Positions 11,651 to 24,908 of a stretch of 64,000 nucleotides of DNA are shown here, in pieces. A program made the position numbers and the translations under genes. Position 1 is the first letter of the stretch. Every line of letters begins with the position of its first letter. Under the pieces are notes generated by a model, which searched no databases, was not told the DNA's origin, and worked only from the letters and a program-made list of their open reading frames with translations. The DNA comes from Acanthochromis polyacanthus (Eukaryota > Chordata > Actinopteri > Pomacentridae), in contig NC_067132.1 in the NCBI RefSeq assembly GCF_021347895.1, forward strand, positions 27,435,757-27,499,756, written 5' to 3'.

Positions 11651-14600
11651 TTGTAATCATCATTATTTTATTAACTTAAGTGTTCACATCAGATAACCTA
11701 CTTGCATAGGCAGCAAATTAGTCAAACATCTGCCTCCCATCCCCACTCCACTCCAATACCTGGGCAGCCCCGAGTCTTGAATTGCCACTGCCTTTGATCG
11801 AACGTCACCTGAGCTCATCTTTTGACAACAACTTTGAAATTCTTCCAATGGAAAGCACAATCCACTATTTATATTTTTAATATTGTGTCAGCCGTGTGTT
11901 GGAAACAATGTAGAAATGTGCAGTCATTTCAAAACTGGAATAATCTTTGACCACAACAAACAACTACTTTCATCAGAATCAGTAATAAAACGATAAGTTC
12001 TTGACATATTCAACCAACAAGCACTTCAGTATGCAGAAATATGTAACAGCCATAATACAGCCCTCTGGTTTCACTCTTCGCTCGATATTGCATTCAGCAT
12101 TTGCATTGATTAGATAGGAACACACAAAGTTATTAATACATCAATGCAATGGCAATTTCATGAGTAATTCAAACGAGCATAATGGGTGTTTAGAGTGACA
12201 CAGAGTTTATAAAGGCTGTAACTCAGATTAAATTTGATGTAAATTCCTTTCCCCCCTCCATCTCAATGCCACGCTGCACAGACAAACAACTAGCCTTGTT
12301 GGAAAGGCCAAGTTATGCAATATAATTTCATATATGCTGTACCTTACTGCAGTAGATTCTTCGAGAGCAAGTGAAGGAATGCAAATCTGGATGGAAGCTG
12401 CACCCGTCAGGCTCTAAGGGTTAATAAACATACAAGAAACACTTTGCAAACTCCCCAAAATTAGCGCTTTTGTAAACATTTTTCCTCAATGAACCGCTGC
12501 AATCAATACAGGCTTGATTTGGTCCATAGAAACCATCAAGTAAAAGCTAATATTAAATAAATTATAAGATAACTAGTTAGCGGACTGACTACATTTGTAT
12601 TTTTTTTTTTTTTTTGGTTACAGGCTTTGGCAGACAAGCGCAGCTGTAGAATCAGCTCCTAAAATTCACACTAATTTGCACCGCAGCATTTCTCTTAACC
12701 TGGTCGCTACATGGCTTGACTTAATTTACGCTAAGCCATTTCTCCAATTAGCCACTGTGATGGTGGCAGACGTGGTAGTTAGGAGATGTGATGCAACTGT
12801 CAGCCATGGTTGAGACCGGTACAACAATGGTTAATGACTGTACAAATGGCAGACGGGGGGATTAAAGAAAGGGTACCTGGCATTAGAGCAGATCTAAAGG
12901 TGGCAGGGAGCTTGTTTCACAGTGGCACAGCAATCAGGGCTGATTTGTGTGATTGAGAGCTAGCAGTAAACGTTGATGGCTCATTTGCCCGTTGATGGAT
13001 AATTGCGGCTATTAACAACATGACACTAGTCTCACCTTTATTATAAGACTCTTCTTCACAGTGTTAATGGTTTCATCTTGTCCGTGTCCTTGCATTCATT
13101 ATAGGAAATCCTATCCTGTTGTGTCCCTTAATGACTATACCTGATGGTATAGTACTCTGCTGGTGCCATACATCTTCTTAAGCTGTTGTAGCATCCCTTG
13201 TTGTTATTCAGCTCAAAGATACGAGAAACCAAACTGCTTTGTGGTAAAATGAAAAGAAATCTCGACTTGAGTAAATGTGTTCTTCTTTGTCGAGCTATTT
13301 TTATCTTTCATAAAAGGGGGCATTTTTACAGCACCACCTGAACTTCAAAACGAAAATTACTGAGGAAAGAAACTGAAGCAGAGATGCAGCAAATATAAGC
13401 ACTTAATTCGGTTATACTTCCTTTAGTCCCTGCAGGCGGCAGAATGAATTAATACAATATACGTTATTGTGCTTTGAAGCTTAAACTATATATTTCCACC
13501 TTACAATCTGCCTCCTCCTCCCAAGGGACACGTGGTCACATAAAGCTCACAGTGTTACATAAATATGTTTTATAATGAGTATTCTAATGCTCGTTGCTTT
13601 GTTTTATATTCAACGGGGGGTCAGTGTTGCCCATTTTTCAAAGAGAAGGAATTTAGTTAATTAGCTCTGGCCCTTTTGTTACGCACTCATTAAAATTAAT
13701 TCAAACTTTATTTTATTTGCATAACTCGTTAGGATTATACAAACACATACACAAAGAATCAAACTCCTATCGCGGCTGATTAATAAGCGTCTCCGGGCAG
13801 GAAACAAAATAAAGACTTTTGCTCTTCATCTGAAGATGGTGTGCGGGAAAATGATTTGTTATTTTTCCGAGGCACAGAGCCAAGTCTTTGTCACATGGGA
13901 GATAAATGTGCTTAGTCGCTTTGCTTGTTGACAAAGACGGCTTGTGTCAAAATTTTGTTTGATATACGACAGTGGCAGAACACCAAAGGTAATCCGGAGC
14001 ATCTTGAATAATTTGGGCTTTTGTGAATATGCTGAGTCAGTGCCCCCTCACCTGCTAAAAGAACAAAAATAATCCTTCAGGGGGTCCTCTCACGGAAACT
14101 GCAGAAAAACCCTCAGGCTATACAGCTCTTCAAAGAACATCACTTGATAAGGTTGCTAAAGAATCCATTATGGGTTCAGTGAACTGTCAGTGGTCATATT
14201 TTATTGACAAATGAGCATTCTCCAACAGCAGAGTTATCTGCAGATGTGGAAGGCCTAAATTTAGACTCAGGCCCGGCAATGAGTCACCCAGCTCGGTCCA
14301 CTGATAACAATTTACTAATCAAATGCCAAATGTCTGGCAGGGGAGTGCCATTACTGTCAATCTCACAGAAAACCTGGTGGAAAAATACCCTATTCCTGTG
14401 CAGGGTTTTGAATGTACTTAAGAAGCTTTAGGAGCTTAGAAGTAAGGTATAGATGAATTTCATTTAAAAGGGCTTTGAAGTGCACCAGACAGGCTTAGAT
14501 ATTAACTGCACGCGCACTTGGAGCTAACATAATTATGAGCTGAGCACGCCTAAATGAACACACAGAGTGGTAAATTGCCTGTAAGTCCAATGCAGGGCTG

Positions 14601-15080
14601 TCCAGATGTCACATGCTTAGTCGTACGGCTGTACACGTCCGTGCTGCAGGTAAATCTGTCCATGTGGTGACATTCCTGCACTGCATTTAGCCAGAGCCGA
14701 AATGGAAAGCAACTGCAGCAACTAGGAAAGCACTGAATGATATGCAAAATCAAATAAAAAATGATTTATATTGCAGTTACTGTGACAGTATTGTGATGGG
14801 AGTTGCAATTTTAGTTGTTTTGTTTTTCAGCTGAGTCACAATTTTAGCCCATCATCCCTTTCAAAGATTTTTAACAAGTTATTCACACTTTTATTAACAC
14901 ACAGTTATACTGGTGTAAACTTTGTATGTGGGCACAGAGCGGGTGTACCGTCAGTGTCTGTGCTTCAAAAGGACTGATTTGAAGGTTTTCTGGTTTGTTT
15001 TGGAGGTTTTTATACAGGTTGACGCCACCTTACTTAGCTCTTGAACTACCAAATGCGAAGTTAGAGCAGTGAGATCGACC
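11651..15080. other. Unassigned DNA, partly compact and possibly conserved
   Basis: No gene is recognised. A 17-base T run lies at 12599-12615. The stretches around 12880-13030 and 13640-13940 are locally free of repeats and have mixed composition with many TAAT-type homeodomain-like cores (for example ttaattagctctggcc). This can accompany conserved non-coding elements, but that is a guess without alignment. Confidence 0.4.
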
Positions 15081-15415
15081 AACCTATGCTCCTAGATGTT
15101 TCCAGATCCAGGCTAAAAAATAGAGCTGATGGAGCCTTCACAGCGGCTGCTCCTACTATCTGGAACAGTTTACCTCTCCATGTGAGAACTACTCAGACTT
15201 TAGAAACTTTTATATCGCTGCTTTAGAAACACCTCTTTCCGCTGCATTTGGTTCAAGTAAAGCTTGATACATTATAAATTTTATCTCTTATTGTGTTGCA
15301 TCTTTAATTATTCTTATTGCTGTATTCATTTTATATAGCGTTGTGTTTTAATCATTGTGTTTTGTTATATTACTATACAGCAGTTTGGCTAAACTATAAA
15401 TAAATTTGACTTAGT
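15081..15415 (+). mobile_element. LINE 3' end: last codons of a reverse-transcriptase ORF plus 3' UTR
   Basis: The plus-strand frame from 15089 reads 'SRSRLKNRADGAFTAAAPT' then 'WNSLPLHVRTTQTLETF'. This matches the familiar C-terminal end of fish non-LTR ORF2 proteins (R.RTK..GDRAFS.AAP.LWNSLP..IR...TLETFK..LK.HLF). An in-frame TAG stops it just before the KHLF motif. The UTR that follows ends 'aactataaataaatttgact', the usual LINE tail. The rest of the element is absent, as in 5'-truncated LINE insertions. A second copy with the same QTLETF segment is at 60378. Confidence 0.75.
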
Positions 15416-15567
15416 AAGAATGGTCATTTTGTTTTTTCAGTGAAGATGGGATTGTTTTATGTACTCTCTACCAAACATGCATGTTCCCTTGCATTTAGAG
15501 ATAATATTTCATCGGCTGCGGTATCTCAGCAGCTACACAATAATTCATTTATGATCATATTTTGTAA

Positions 15568-16640
15568 CTAGGGATGGTAACAAAGGACGTGCATGTCAGA
15601 AAATGTACTGTAAATGAGTTGACCCTTACTGTTTAATACTGCAGCGACTTGAGGATGCAATCACTCGGAGTGCAGGCAGCTCTGGTCTGGAAAAAAACAA
15701 ACAAAAGCAAAACACTGTGTTAGTCTCAGTAGCAAATGGGCACCATGACAAAGACTTCTCACACGGTTAATGCTCACCAGCCAGAGCTCACATTTTAAGG
15801 ACGGCTCGTAGGCTTTAACTACAGCGTACTTGCAGCTCAAAGGCAAATATATTTTTAATTTATCACTTCCTCCTTGTTAACAATAGCTGGGTCAATATCA
15901 GGCCTAAAATCAACATGGCCGACTACAACCAAGCACCACGACATTTGTAGAGAAAGATTCTTCTAAAATATTATGTACACAATTGAGTAAAATTGAAATT
16001 GAAAGTTATTTATAAAAACACTGCAGGAAAACCTGTTGACATGCAATAAATCCACACCTGACTCACACACTATCTTATACTAAATAACTCAGAAAGCCTT
16101 GGAGTCTTGCCAGTCTTTTCTTTTAGAGGAAGTGACATCATGTGGAGCATTGGAATTAACATGTTTTCTTGAGATGTGTTTTTGGAATGTTTAATGTAGT
16201 TGAAAGTGATTTCTCAGACACAGATACTATTAATTATTCTCCACATAAACTTTGATGTGTTGCCAAAAAGGAAATATCTGTCATAATTATCTCAACTTAA
16301 TAAAAAGAACACAATCAAAGCAGTTTTTGAATAAGCTAATTTTATTATTGTTTCGCTAATTAGAAGGTGGTTGCTATTAAATAGACAGTTATTTAGTTGA
16401 CATTGTGGTGATATCTAGTCATTTTTATTAATATGTGATTGTTTACATATCAAATATTTCTGGAATTTGAAAAGACATGATCATAATAAACATAAAAAAC
16501 AGTTTTTTTAACTTTTAATAAATATGTATGCAAGATATATTTCATGGACTTCAAAAGTCCCTCAATTTTATATTGACCCAGCATGTTCATTAATTAATCG
16601 ATTATTGGTTGATTACACTGCTGAGACTTTGCATCTCTAG
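15568..16640 (+). mobile_element. DNA transposon copy B of the four-copy family, about 1.07 kb
   Basis: The ends are ctagggatgg on the left and gcatctctag on the right, so the reverse complement of the right end is ctagagatgc, a short inverted repeat. The interior shares with copy A 'gcatgtcagaaaatgt', 'cttactgtttaatac', and 'gggcaccatgacaaagactt' followed by 'ggttaatgctcaccagccag'. It is twice as long as copy A, so it either carries extra sequence or A is more deleted. No transposase motif is visible. The inverted fragment at 16641 abuts its right end. Confidence 0.6.
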
Positions 16641-16736
16641 TTGTGTCACATTTCACTTTTATCAAAGAATTGCAGCTCCTGAAATTTTGGATAATGCACC
16701 CGATTGAGATAAATTTTAAACAACTATTCAGCCCTA
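16641..16736 (-). mobile_element. Fragment of the 'agggctgaacaat' hAT-like family, inverted
   Basis: Reverse-complemented, this begins tagggctgaatagttgttta and continues 'ccaaaatttcaggagctgca', then 'attctttgataaaag'. That parallels the first 110 bases of the element at 4780. The two families also neighbour each other at 4780-5578, so the same pairing occurs twice. Confidence 0.6.
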
Positions 16737-19700
16737 ACTAACAACACCATGGAGCCTGTGGGGGATAAACCAAAGAAGCATCTAGTTTCAGATGCCCCAG
16801 ATAAAAAGGATTACAGTTTAAAAAAGGAAGTGATCAACAGCAACCACAGTCTAGTCTTTGTGTACATGCTACTACTGCCAGACGAGGGGGACAAAAATTG
16901 TACACTGTAGGTTTAATACACTAAAACACCAACTGCTCAATGTTCAATATGGATTTAATACTGTTATAGAATAAAACGCCATCCAGCAGAAAACTGTGGA
17001 CAGTGTACTTTCCACCAAAACTACTTGCTGACTACTTGTGATATTTGTCTTGATAAGATGCTTTGACCGAAAGCCCAGACTATGTGAATGTATAGCTAAC
17101 ATTTGAAGTTGTTTGTCTCCGGTTTCTATTCCACGTGCTTCTGATTTTGCTCCAGCACTGAATCCGCACAGACGCCTGGCTGCGGTAGTATTTCTTCATA
17201 AAATACAAGCATATTTGTACCATTAAGCTGAGGAAAATAAATGGCATTGCTTTTCTGAGGTCAAATTATCCTCGGGAGCCACTGTTTACCATACCTATCC
17301 TTCCTCGCTCTGTCACGAAATGAGAAATACCTCTCCCAAAAGTGTCGCATTACAAATATCATTGTGAGCTAATGTCTTCTCAGACTGCTTGGTGATGTAT
17401 TTGTCGGCTGGCTGCCTCCAGACAGAGCTCCTGTATAGGAAATGTAGGGCATGTCACGGAGGTTGGTGACTCCCCCCCACCCTTTCTCTAATGACTTTTT
17501 AAGTCACATTGAAAGCTATGAAATTACACTTTCATTCTATTCCATTGTGAAAATTAACTGAAAGAGAAATGAGAAACAGTGGGCACTGCTTATCCCTATA
17601 CAACCACCAACCCCCTCTGAAGGTATAACTTCCCATCTTTTTCAATGCGTTAAACTATCAGAATCAATCAATGATGTCATATTCCACATTGATATGGAAA
17701 TCAAGCTTAATGAAATACATTTTCAGACACTGATAATTCCATTTTTTTCTGCATTTCATAGACAATCGTTCAGATTTAGATCAATGACCAGAATCAAAGA
17801 GGCAATTACAGTTATGAAACACTCGTTCCAATCAATGTCTGAGGCTGATTCAATACAAATTGAAGCAGTGTTGTTTATCTACTTGTCTGTGGTGACATGT
17901 GCAATATAATTGCAAGCCACTTCATGGGAGCTCTCCAAATCTTCCAAGACAGATGACATTTTTGCTGCTTCTATTGGTCTGTGCCAATTTCTTTCATTCT
18001 CTGTTAAAGCCGGCTCTTTTTTTTTTTTTTTTTCATTGCCTGACAGTTTATTGATGTTCTGCAACAGCTGTTATGACATGTATTAATTCTGTGCTTGGCA
18101 AAAAAAAAAAAAAACAAGTCAGGCCAGGAAACATTGGAATTAATGAAAACGCGGTGCAAGAGAGCAGAATTCACGCCTCGACATCGCGTTTTCACCAAGG
18201 ATATTTGAAGGACGCCATCCGCCACAGTGTCTGAAACCCATTCGAGTTTATACAATCCTGTTCGTACTTAACACGGAGTCAAACAACCCAGTCGTTGTTT
18301 GGCTATGTGCTGGAGGAAAACAGCTTAATAATAAATACAGTGCTGTTGTTTTATTTGAGCTTTCTTTCAGGAGGCCACTGGAGATCGTGACACAAATATT
18401 GTTTGTGTTTCCGAGCCCAGAAGAAAACTCCTAGGAGTTAATTCACCCCGGTGTAGCGGCCAACCCCGACCGTGGCGACTCAGATTCACCATCACACAGA
18501 TTAGGCCCTCAAGAAATCGGCCTGAAAATGGACTCCTTGTGCATGCAACCCATTGTTGAGGGAAAACAATTTATGAGACAGGCTTAGAGTTCAACGCAGT
18601 ATGCTGACTGGTAGGTGAAAGCATATTTATTTTGGACTGGAATTCATAACTGCCTGGTGTTGGCAAAAGAACATTGCCATGGGTGTGAAAGGGGGCCAAG
18701 CACATATCGCATTTTGGCTGGTAGGTGTTGAATTAGTATTTAAATAGCAGCTGTTCGGGAAATGGTTTTGATCGCTGTCATCGGGTGACAATTACCAAAC
18801 TGGGAATACATGCACAGAATCCAGGGCACCAGTGTAATCTTTATCAGGCAAATTTAATGGATCCTTAAATGGCCTCAATGAGCTTTTTGATGTAAGAATC
18901 AAAGCAAGAAACCTGAGATTTCAGTGGATCGTGTGTACAGTCATTAGGATGATGGCGTTCATGTTGTAAATGTAGACTTCTCTCACGTCTCTCAACTAAA
19001 GCAACTCCTCTGGCAATGCAAATAATGATTTTCAAACGCAGCGGGGGCAGAAACATTACAATGTTTGCAAGGTGCTTAGGGGTGACTACACGCTCAAAAA
19101 TCACAATTTGAAGCAACGCAACTGCCAAATTGCCAAGGCTGCCATTTAAAATACCTTACGCAGCACATCTGATCAGTTTAAACAGTCATGTGAATGGTTT
19201 TATAAAGTCATACCATCCTCAGTGCCTCACACACTTAGTTTGACTTTAAAAATGATATATTACCTTATTTGACAATTATCTGTGCATTTTCCTGCTATCT
19301 TTGACCATTCCATCAAATGGTTTGGTAATTTGTGTAACTTTAAGACAACTTCCATCTCTGGATCTACCATCTAATAGATTTAAAACTCTTGTTCAACCAT
19401 GTATCCAATGAAAGTTATACACCTGTTATGGGTTTAAAATTTCCATTTGGCTCATATCTTTCTCCATTTTCACTACAATGAAAACAGTGTTAAAATGTTA
19501 ATCTGTCTGCACAATAAAAGGCTGTGAATTTAGAATCTGAGAAGCACCTGCTTCAGGTGGAATTTGCAGGAAAATGTGTGAAGAACTTGTTTCTCCTGGT
19601 TAAAAGTATATCGATTTTTTTTGTATTCTAGTGCTGGTGTTTAGGAGGCATCAAAAATTCCACTATGTAGAAAAACAGACAGACTACTGTGAGCCAACAA

Positions 19701-22251
19701 AGCATGCAAATCTGCGTTTACCAGCATCAATAAGTGCTGGTTTACTTGAACCAAATCATTTTAACAAATAAAAAAGCAGTTCGAGCTCCCGAAACTTAAT
19801 CATGGCAGAGATTAGAAAACACTCACATTGGTAACTTTGGAAGGTGATGAGGAACAAACTATTACGCAGTTTAGGCTTTAGGACTAGGTATCTGGAAGAC
19901 CGAATCCATGTTTTTCTAATATGAAACAGCAATGAAAGAGTACTTCCTCCCAGCCAGAGAAGGGCTCACGTTGATATCGGTGTCTAGGAACAGAACTGTC
20001 TACAGATAAATGTTTAGCTTTTCATTTCAAGCAAACGCCTCTTGATCTGTGCCAGGACACAATGATCAAAGTAATGACTGGTGGCACTGCGAGGCTGTCA
20101 CTTAACATCTACAGAGGGGATTTCTAACCTCGCATTTCACAGAAAGGGACGACATGCGCACTGAAAACACATTTGTTTCATTCTAACATTGGATGTACTG
20201 CGAAAGACATGAACCCTACTCAGATGGAACACAGAACCGAGTGTACAGACATGATGTTACATCACATAGCCAGTGTCAAAAGGAGGGGAAGAAAGGAGGG
20301 TATTTGTATTCTAACTGCTTGTAACTCAACCCTTTCCCTCCATTACCCACTGTGGGCTGCTCTCACATGGGTCATTTATCACCCAAACCCCAATAGCGTC
20401 CCTACTTTAAATTAGCCCACTTTGACTAATGGCAGAGAGGGAAATGTAACATCCTGCCTATTGATATACAGGACGGAGAAACGCATGTAATGATCCAGAA
20501 ATTCCGGCTTCGCAGAGAACACCCACAAATATCCTGAAATTTCCCCCAAAAGTTCAATTTGAAACTTTATGCACAGTTTGTGCCACATAAGCCATACTAA
20601 ATGTCTTGTCAAATGGAAGTTGACTTTTCATGCAGTGACGGGAAATGGCCATTTGGAACAAAGACCCGTTATTGGAGGTAATATTAAAAGCGATCCATTC
20701 TAATCTATGTGATAAGAGGTCTGTGGCATTTTTCAAAACCTACTGCACGAGAACCAATAAAAAGGAAGCACTTGGATATATTGCAGAATCAATATCATAT
20801 TTAAAGTGCTCATACAAATTTTGTGACTAGTATTGTTTTATATTAACAGCCAGGAGCTAGCAGATAAAGTTATATCACCCATGGCTTATACGATTATTTC
20901 AACTAGCAATGAAAATCTGGCAGTCTTTAGCTTATTCCAAACAGAAATAACAAAAATGTAATTATGAAGACAAAGCGCATCATTCAGTTTTAAATTTTAA
21001 TACCGTCCGGGCGCAAATATGGAGAGCAATAACAAGAAGGCTGTAGCATGCAAACACCGTGTTGTGTTCGGAGGACATATACGGGTATTTAAGGATGTGA
21101 GGAAATTGGTTTTGAAGTGTTTATTAACGGCAAAAGATCACAAGAGATGCTGCAGTGTGTGGAAAAGGGGACACAGGCTGGCTGGGGGAGAAAAAAAAAG
21201 AAGAAAAAAAACCAGGTTGAGCTCAATCTTGGCAAATACAAGGACATCTGGAGAGGAGCAGCTGACTAACAGTTGATTTTCACCTTGTGCCGCATGGTGA
21301 GATTTGGATAGATTTTCAGCTGTTTCTGGCCGTCTTTCATGTGAAATGAAACAAAACCACCTTTGCTTCGTTTCTTGCCAATTTCCTCACAATCCGCTCT
21401 GTTGTGTGAATTAGAATTTCTTGCATTTCCAGAAATGTTTTCTGGCTTTGGACAAACGATACATGTTCTTTACTGTCGCCAAGCAAGCAGGGAAATGAAA
21501 AGAAACCCTGTCCGTTTCCTTGTCTTACTACCCACTAAACTTATTTAACCTTCATCCTCTTTGATCATGTTCTTTTCACAGGAGGAGGCCTTGGTGGCTC
21601 CTCTGACCGTGCTGCACAGCGGACTAATGATTAGAACTTCTTTAAATAACGTTAGAAATCCCTAGCTTATTATTTCTCCCTCTGTTCTCCCATTCTATAA
21701 TGACAAATCTTAGACCTTCAGAGTGTACACAATTATTATTCCTTTTTTCTTCCCCTACCCATGGAGACGTTTCCTGGGTTGTTTGATGAGTGAATCCTCT
21801 GTGGTCTTTTTCCATTGTACCTCTAAAATAAAGCGCAATTTAAATGAGGTTCTGGTTAGTCTCTCATGTGTTGCACAGTATATTTTCCCCTCCCACTTCA
21901 AGGAGGTACGGTTTCTAGTTCAGAGAATGTTCTCTGCCACTACCTACTGTTTGTTTTCTCTTTCTAATCTTCTTGTGTAACTCTAATCTAAGCCCTCTGA
22001 ACTCTATGAGCTCCACTAACTTTTCTTCATGGCAACTTTTTTTCCCCCCCTTCCTTTCCAGCAGTTCCTCACAGACAGTGCTGATAGGGGTCACGCACAC
22101 AGGTTGGTTCTCAGGGCTTAGATGTTGTGCCACAGATATATATTCCGAAAATAAGCTCTTGTTTTAGATACCAAGGCTAACTGTTTCGCATTTTCTTCTG
22201 CAATCCCACTGGATTCTGATGTTATCAGCCTATTAAGCGGCTGATTCCCAT
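16737..22251. other. Unassigned DNA, no gene recognised
   Basis: A long stretch with no feature I can support. Homopolymer runs of about 17 T (18017-18033) and 15 A (18100-18114) flank a short hairpin-prone segment. Open frames are all short and lack recognisable domains. A purine-rich stretch near 21190 (aagaagaaaaaaaa) is low complexity only. Confidence 0.45.
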
Positions 22252-22520
22252 TAGGGCTGCACAACATGTCCTTTCAGCTTTGACGCTTCGATGTTTGAAT
22301 GTGCAACAGTCATATCGCAGGTAGTGCACTGTGAAGTCACACAAACTAACTCAAACAATTCATGCTGCAACGTTTCTTAAACAGACAAAGAGAACTTGCA
22401 GGGTTGTGTTTTTCTGCATCTAATCTACAAAAGAGGTCTGTCTGATAGGATATAATTGACTTCGATTTAAGGGGTTTTGGATGCACTTTTCTGAAAGTTT
22501 ATTTACAAGATGCATAGTTT
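22252..22520 (+). mobile_element. 5' end of a hAT-like transposon
   Basis: The start tagggctgcacaacatgtcc followed by 'gtgcaacagtcatatcgcag' is typical of fish hAT-like elements (TAGGGCTGCACAATATATCG..). It lies directly upstream of an open frame with a BED-finger remnant, so the two together look like the 5' part of one formerly autonomous element. No matching right end is found within the next few kilobases. Confidence 0.6.
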
Positions 22521-22523
22521 GTT

Positions 22524-22919
22524 GTGAGGAACAGGGAAGAAAAGCCAAAAAGGAAGATTTGGTTGTCAAAAGAAAAGCAGCATCAGTTGTATGAAAATAT
22601 GTCAGCTACAGAAAACATGATGTTAAACAAAAAGCAGGTACTCTGTCAGCAGCGTGTTGCAATTGTAACCGCCACACAAGGCAACACGGCTAATTTATGT
22701 GACCATTTAAATCTGCACTGCAAAGCTCCGTATGACAAGTGCAAAGGCAGATCTGAAGGCTACACAAAGCTAAGCACTATTTCAGATGCTATTGCCAGTG
22801 TTGCACCATATGAGAAAGGTTCTAGGTTTTTTTCATTTTTTTTGGGAAAAAAGAATAAAGATTCCATTTTCGTTTCAGACGTGCTGCCCTTCAAAATCAC
22901 CTTAACCGCTGTACAGTGA
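22524..22919 (+). pseudogene. hAT transposase N-terminal remnant with BED-type zinc finger
   Basis: The 131-codon frame includes 'TQGNTANLCDHLNLHCK' followed by 'APYDKC' at about residues 51-73. This resembles the second half of a BED finger in ZBED/hAT transposases, where GNTSNL..HL...H..EY is the usual pattern. The following 'ISDAIASVAPYEKGSR' resembles the linker segment before the transposase core. The first zinc ligand pair is degraded (C-Q-Q-R instead of C-x-x-C). The frame then loses similarity, and no catalytic core or hAT dimerisation domain follows. It is a truncated, almost certainly inactive copy. Its length is about one fifth of a usual hAT transposase. The N-terminal basic stretch could be native or read-in sequence. 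Confidence 0.65.
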
Positions 22920-24908
22920 TTAATTCTTTCCAAATAGTTATTCAAGACTTTGAGAAAATTTCTGCATTTCTTCTGGTTGAAACATATATTGTAGAGAAGT
23001 ACAAATATCCCAATGTCATTTTCTTTTAACATTATCCAGACACAATGCTCATAGACATAAGGATCTCTTCTATTTATACAAGAATCAGTATTTTTCTACT
23101 TGCAGAAGAATTATGCAGTGAATATATCTATACACAATGTGGAAATATCAGTACTTTTATTTCAGTATTTGTACTTATTGAAGAATCTGTGCTATACCAT
23201 TGATACGTGCATCATTGTTTGAGTATAAACATTATTATTTCCCATCCAGAGCCATTTTCCACCCATGTAGCAATCTATGAAAGAAAAAAAAATGTATACA
23301 TGACCTAAACACAAAAACCAGTGAAGCATCTCAATGTGGATTTTTCCAACCTATTGTGTACAAACTCCAAGTTCTAGTTCCATCCAGAGCTCAGTGATGG
23401 CATCTGAATGTTTCATGCCGTAGCTAGCAAAGTCAGAAGTGAGATAATAGCTCAGATGTCAAAACTCGGCATCAAACGTCCACACCCACATGTTCAAAGA
23501 GATCAACTTTAAAAAAAGGTATCTGATGAATGTTTTTGACAGTGCTGACTTTTAATTTTACTTTAGTGCCAGACGTGTGAAAAAAGACGCTCACTTAGCA
23601 TGTGACACAGACAAGCTATTTTCTCTACTCCCCAAGCTCACATTTGGAACTTCATGCTGTTCACTCCATCAAGATTTTTTTTTTTATTCTTCCAGCTCTC
23701 TCAAGTATTTGGGTCTTCTTTCAAGTAATGGAGTTGTATTTTGGGATGTTTTGAGTCCAGGGTGTGTGTCGGCACTGCCTCATTTTGTCCATGGATCTAT
23801 AAGCATGTCCCTTCCATATCTTCTTTTCACAGACAAGGTCTCTGTGGAAGTCAGATCTCCTGCTTCCCTCTGTGCCTCCCCAAACTGTCGTCTTGCCTTT
23901 CCAATTTTCCCTCCCTAAAGGCCGACAAGAACACATTTCACACATCTGCTGGAGACCCAGTTTGTACCGTTTTTCTCTGGCCCTAATATAAACTGCCCAT
24001 CTCCCTCGAACATCTCCTTTTCATTTGTTTATCATGCCACATTACACAAAACATTTCACCGTTTTTCATTTGCAACATGCATGGGTTCGAGTTTCTTTCT
24101 CTCTTTTTCACTCTACCAGGTAGTGTAAAGAATTCATCTGGCTAGTTTCTGCGTGATGGTGTATTTTTCAGCAACTGCACTTTCCCCCGAATGAAAGTAC
24201 ATCAGCGTGTTCAAAAAGTAATGGTGTCAGAAAGGTTTTCTCCAGTGGGCTGAATTGCAAATAGAGCAAATCCTTACACTTATAAGCCTTGCCAACAGTT
24301 TTGGAGGAGTTTTCCAAATTCTGTTACATGTTGAAAGACCAACACAAGTGCACACTCTGCCAGATGCGAGTGCAGCAGGGAAAAAAAAAAAGGCGAGAGG
24401 TTAAATCCACAACTTTACCATACGCTCAGTGAGTCAAGGGCTGCGTGTGCTGTGCCTGCCCAAGCACGCCGAGTCAGAATGGAAGAAAAACACGTCACGG
24501 GTCACTTGGCAGGGGTACGTTAATCATACGCGACTACCCAGGTAGCATGATGGGAAACAAATTGAGTGTCATTTCTCACCAGAGAGACTCAGCGTCGCAA
24601 GACAAGGAAAGCTCTGGCCTTACACCGCAGTCCTCTTGTGCCTCGCATCCTGGCTGCACAGGCAAAGTGTGACATGACAGACTGTACACAGGAAAGTGGA
24701 CGCTGATAAATGGCCGGGGAAATGTCTCCTCTGCAAAAATGCCGAGGACATCATTATCTGGAACCTGGTGGCATTGAAGGCGGCAGGGAGACGGTCACAC
24801 ATGCGTACAGAAGAGGACTTAATTTCCTGTTAATTAATGGAAGTGAGAGCAGGTTAAAACACCATAACAATGTCAATATCTTTAATAAATACATCATTTA
24901 GCTTTCAG
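22920..24908. other. Unassigned DNA, no gene recognised
   Basis: An open frame of 113 codons on the plus strand (23577-23918) overlaps open frames on both strands and has no recognisable domain. T-rich runs lie at 23675-23685. No transposase core follows the hAT remnant, so the 3' part of that element appears deleted. Confidence 0.45.

Noticed and set aside
23577..23918. 113-codon plus-strand frame after the hAT remnant
   Set aside because: No similarity to the rest of a hAT transposase and overlapping open frames on the opposite strand.
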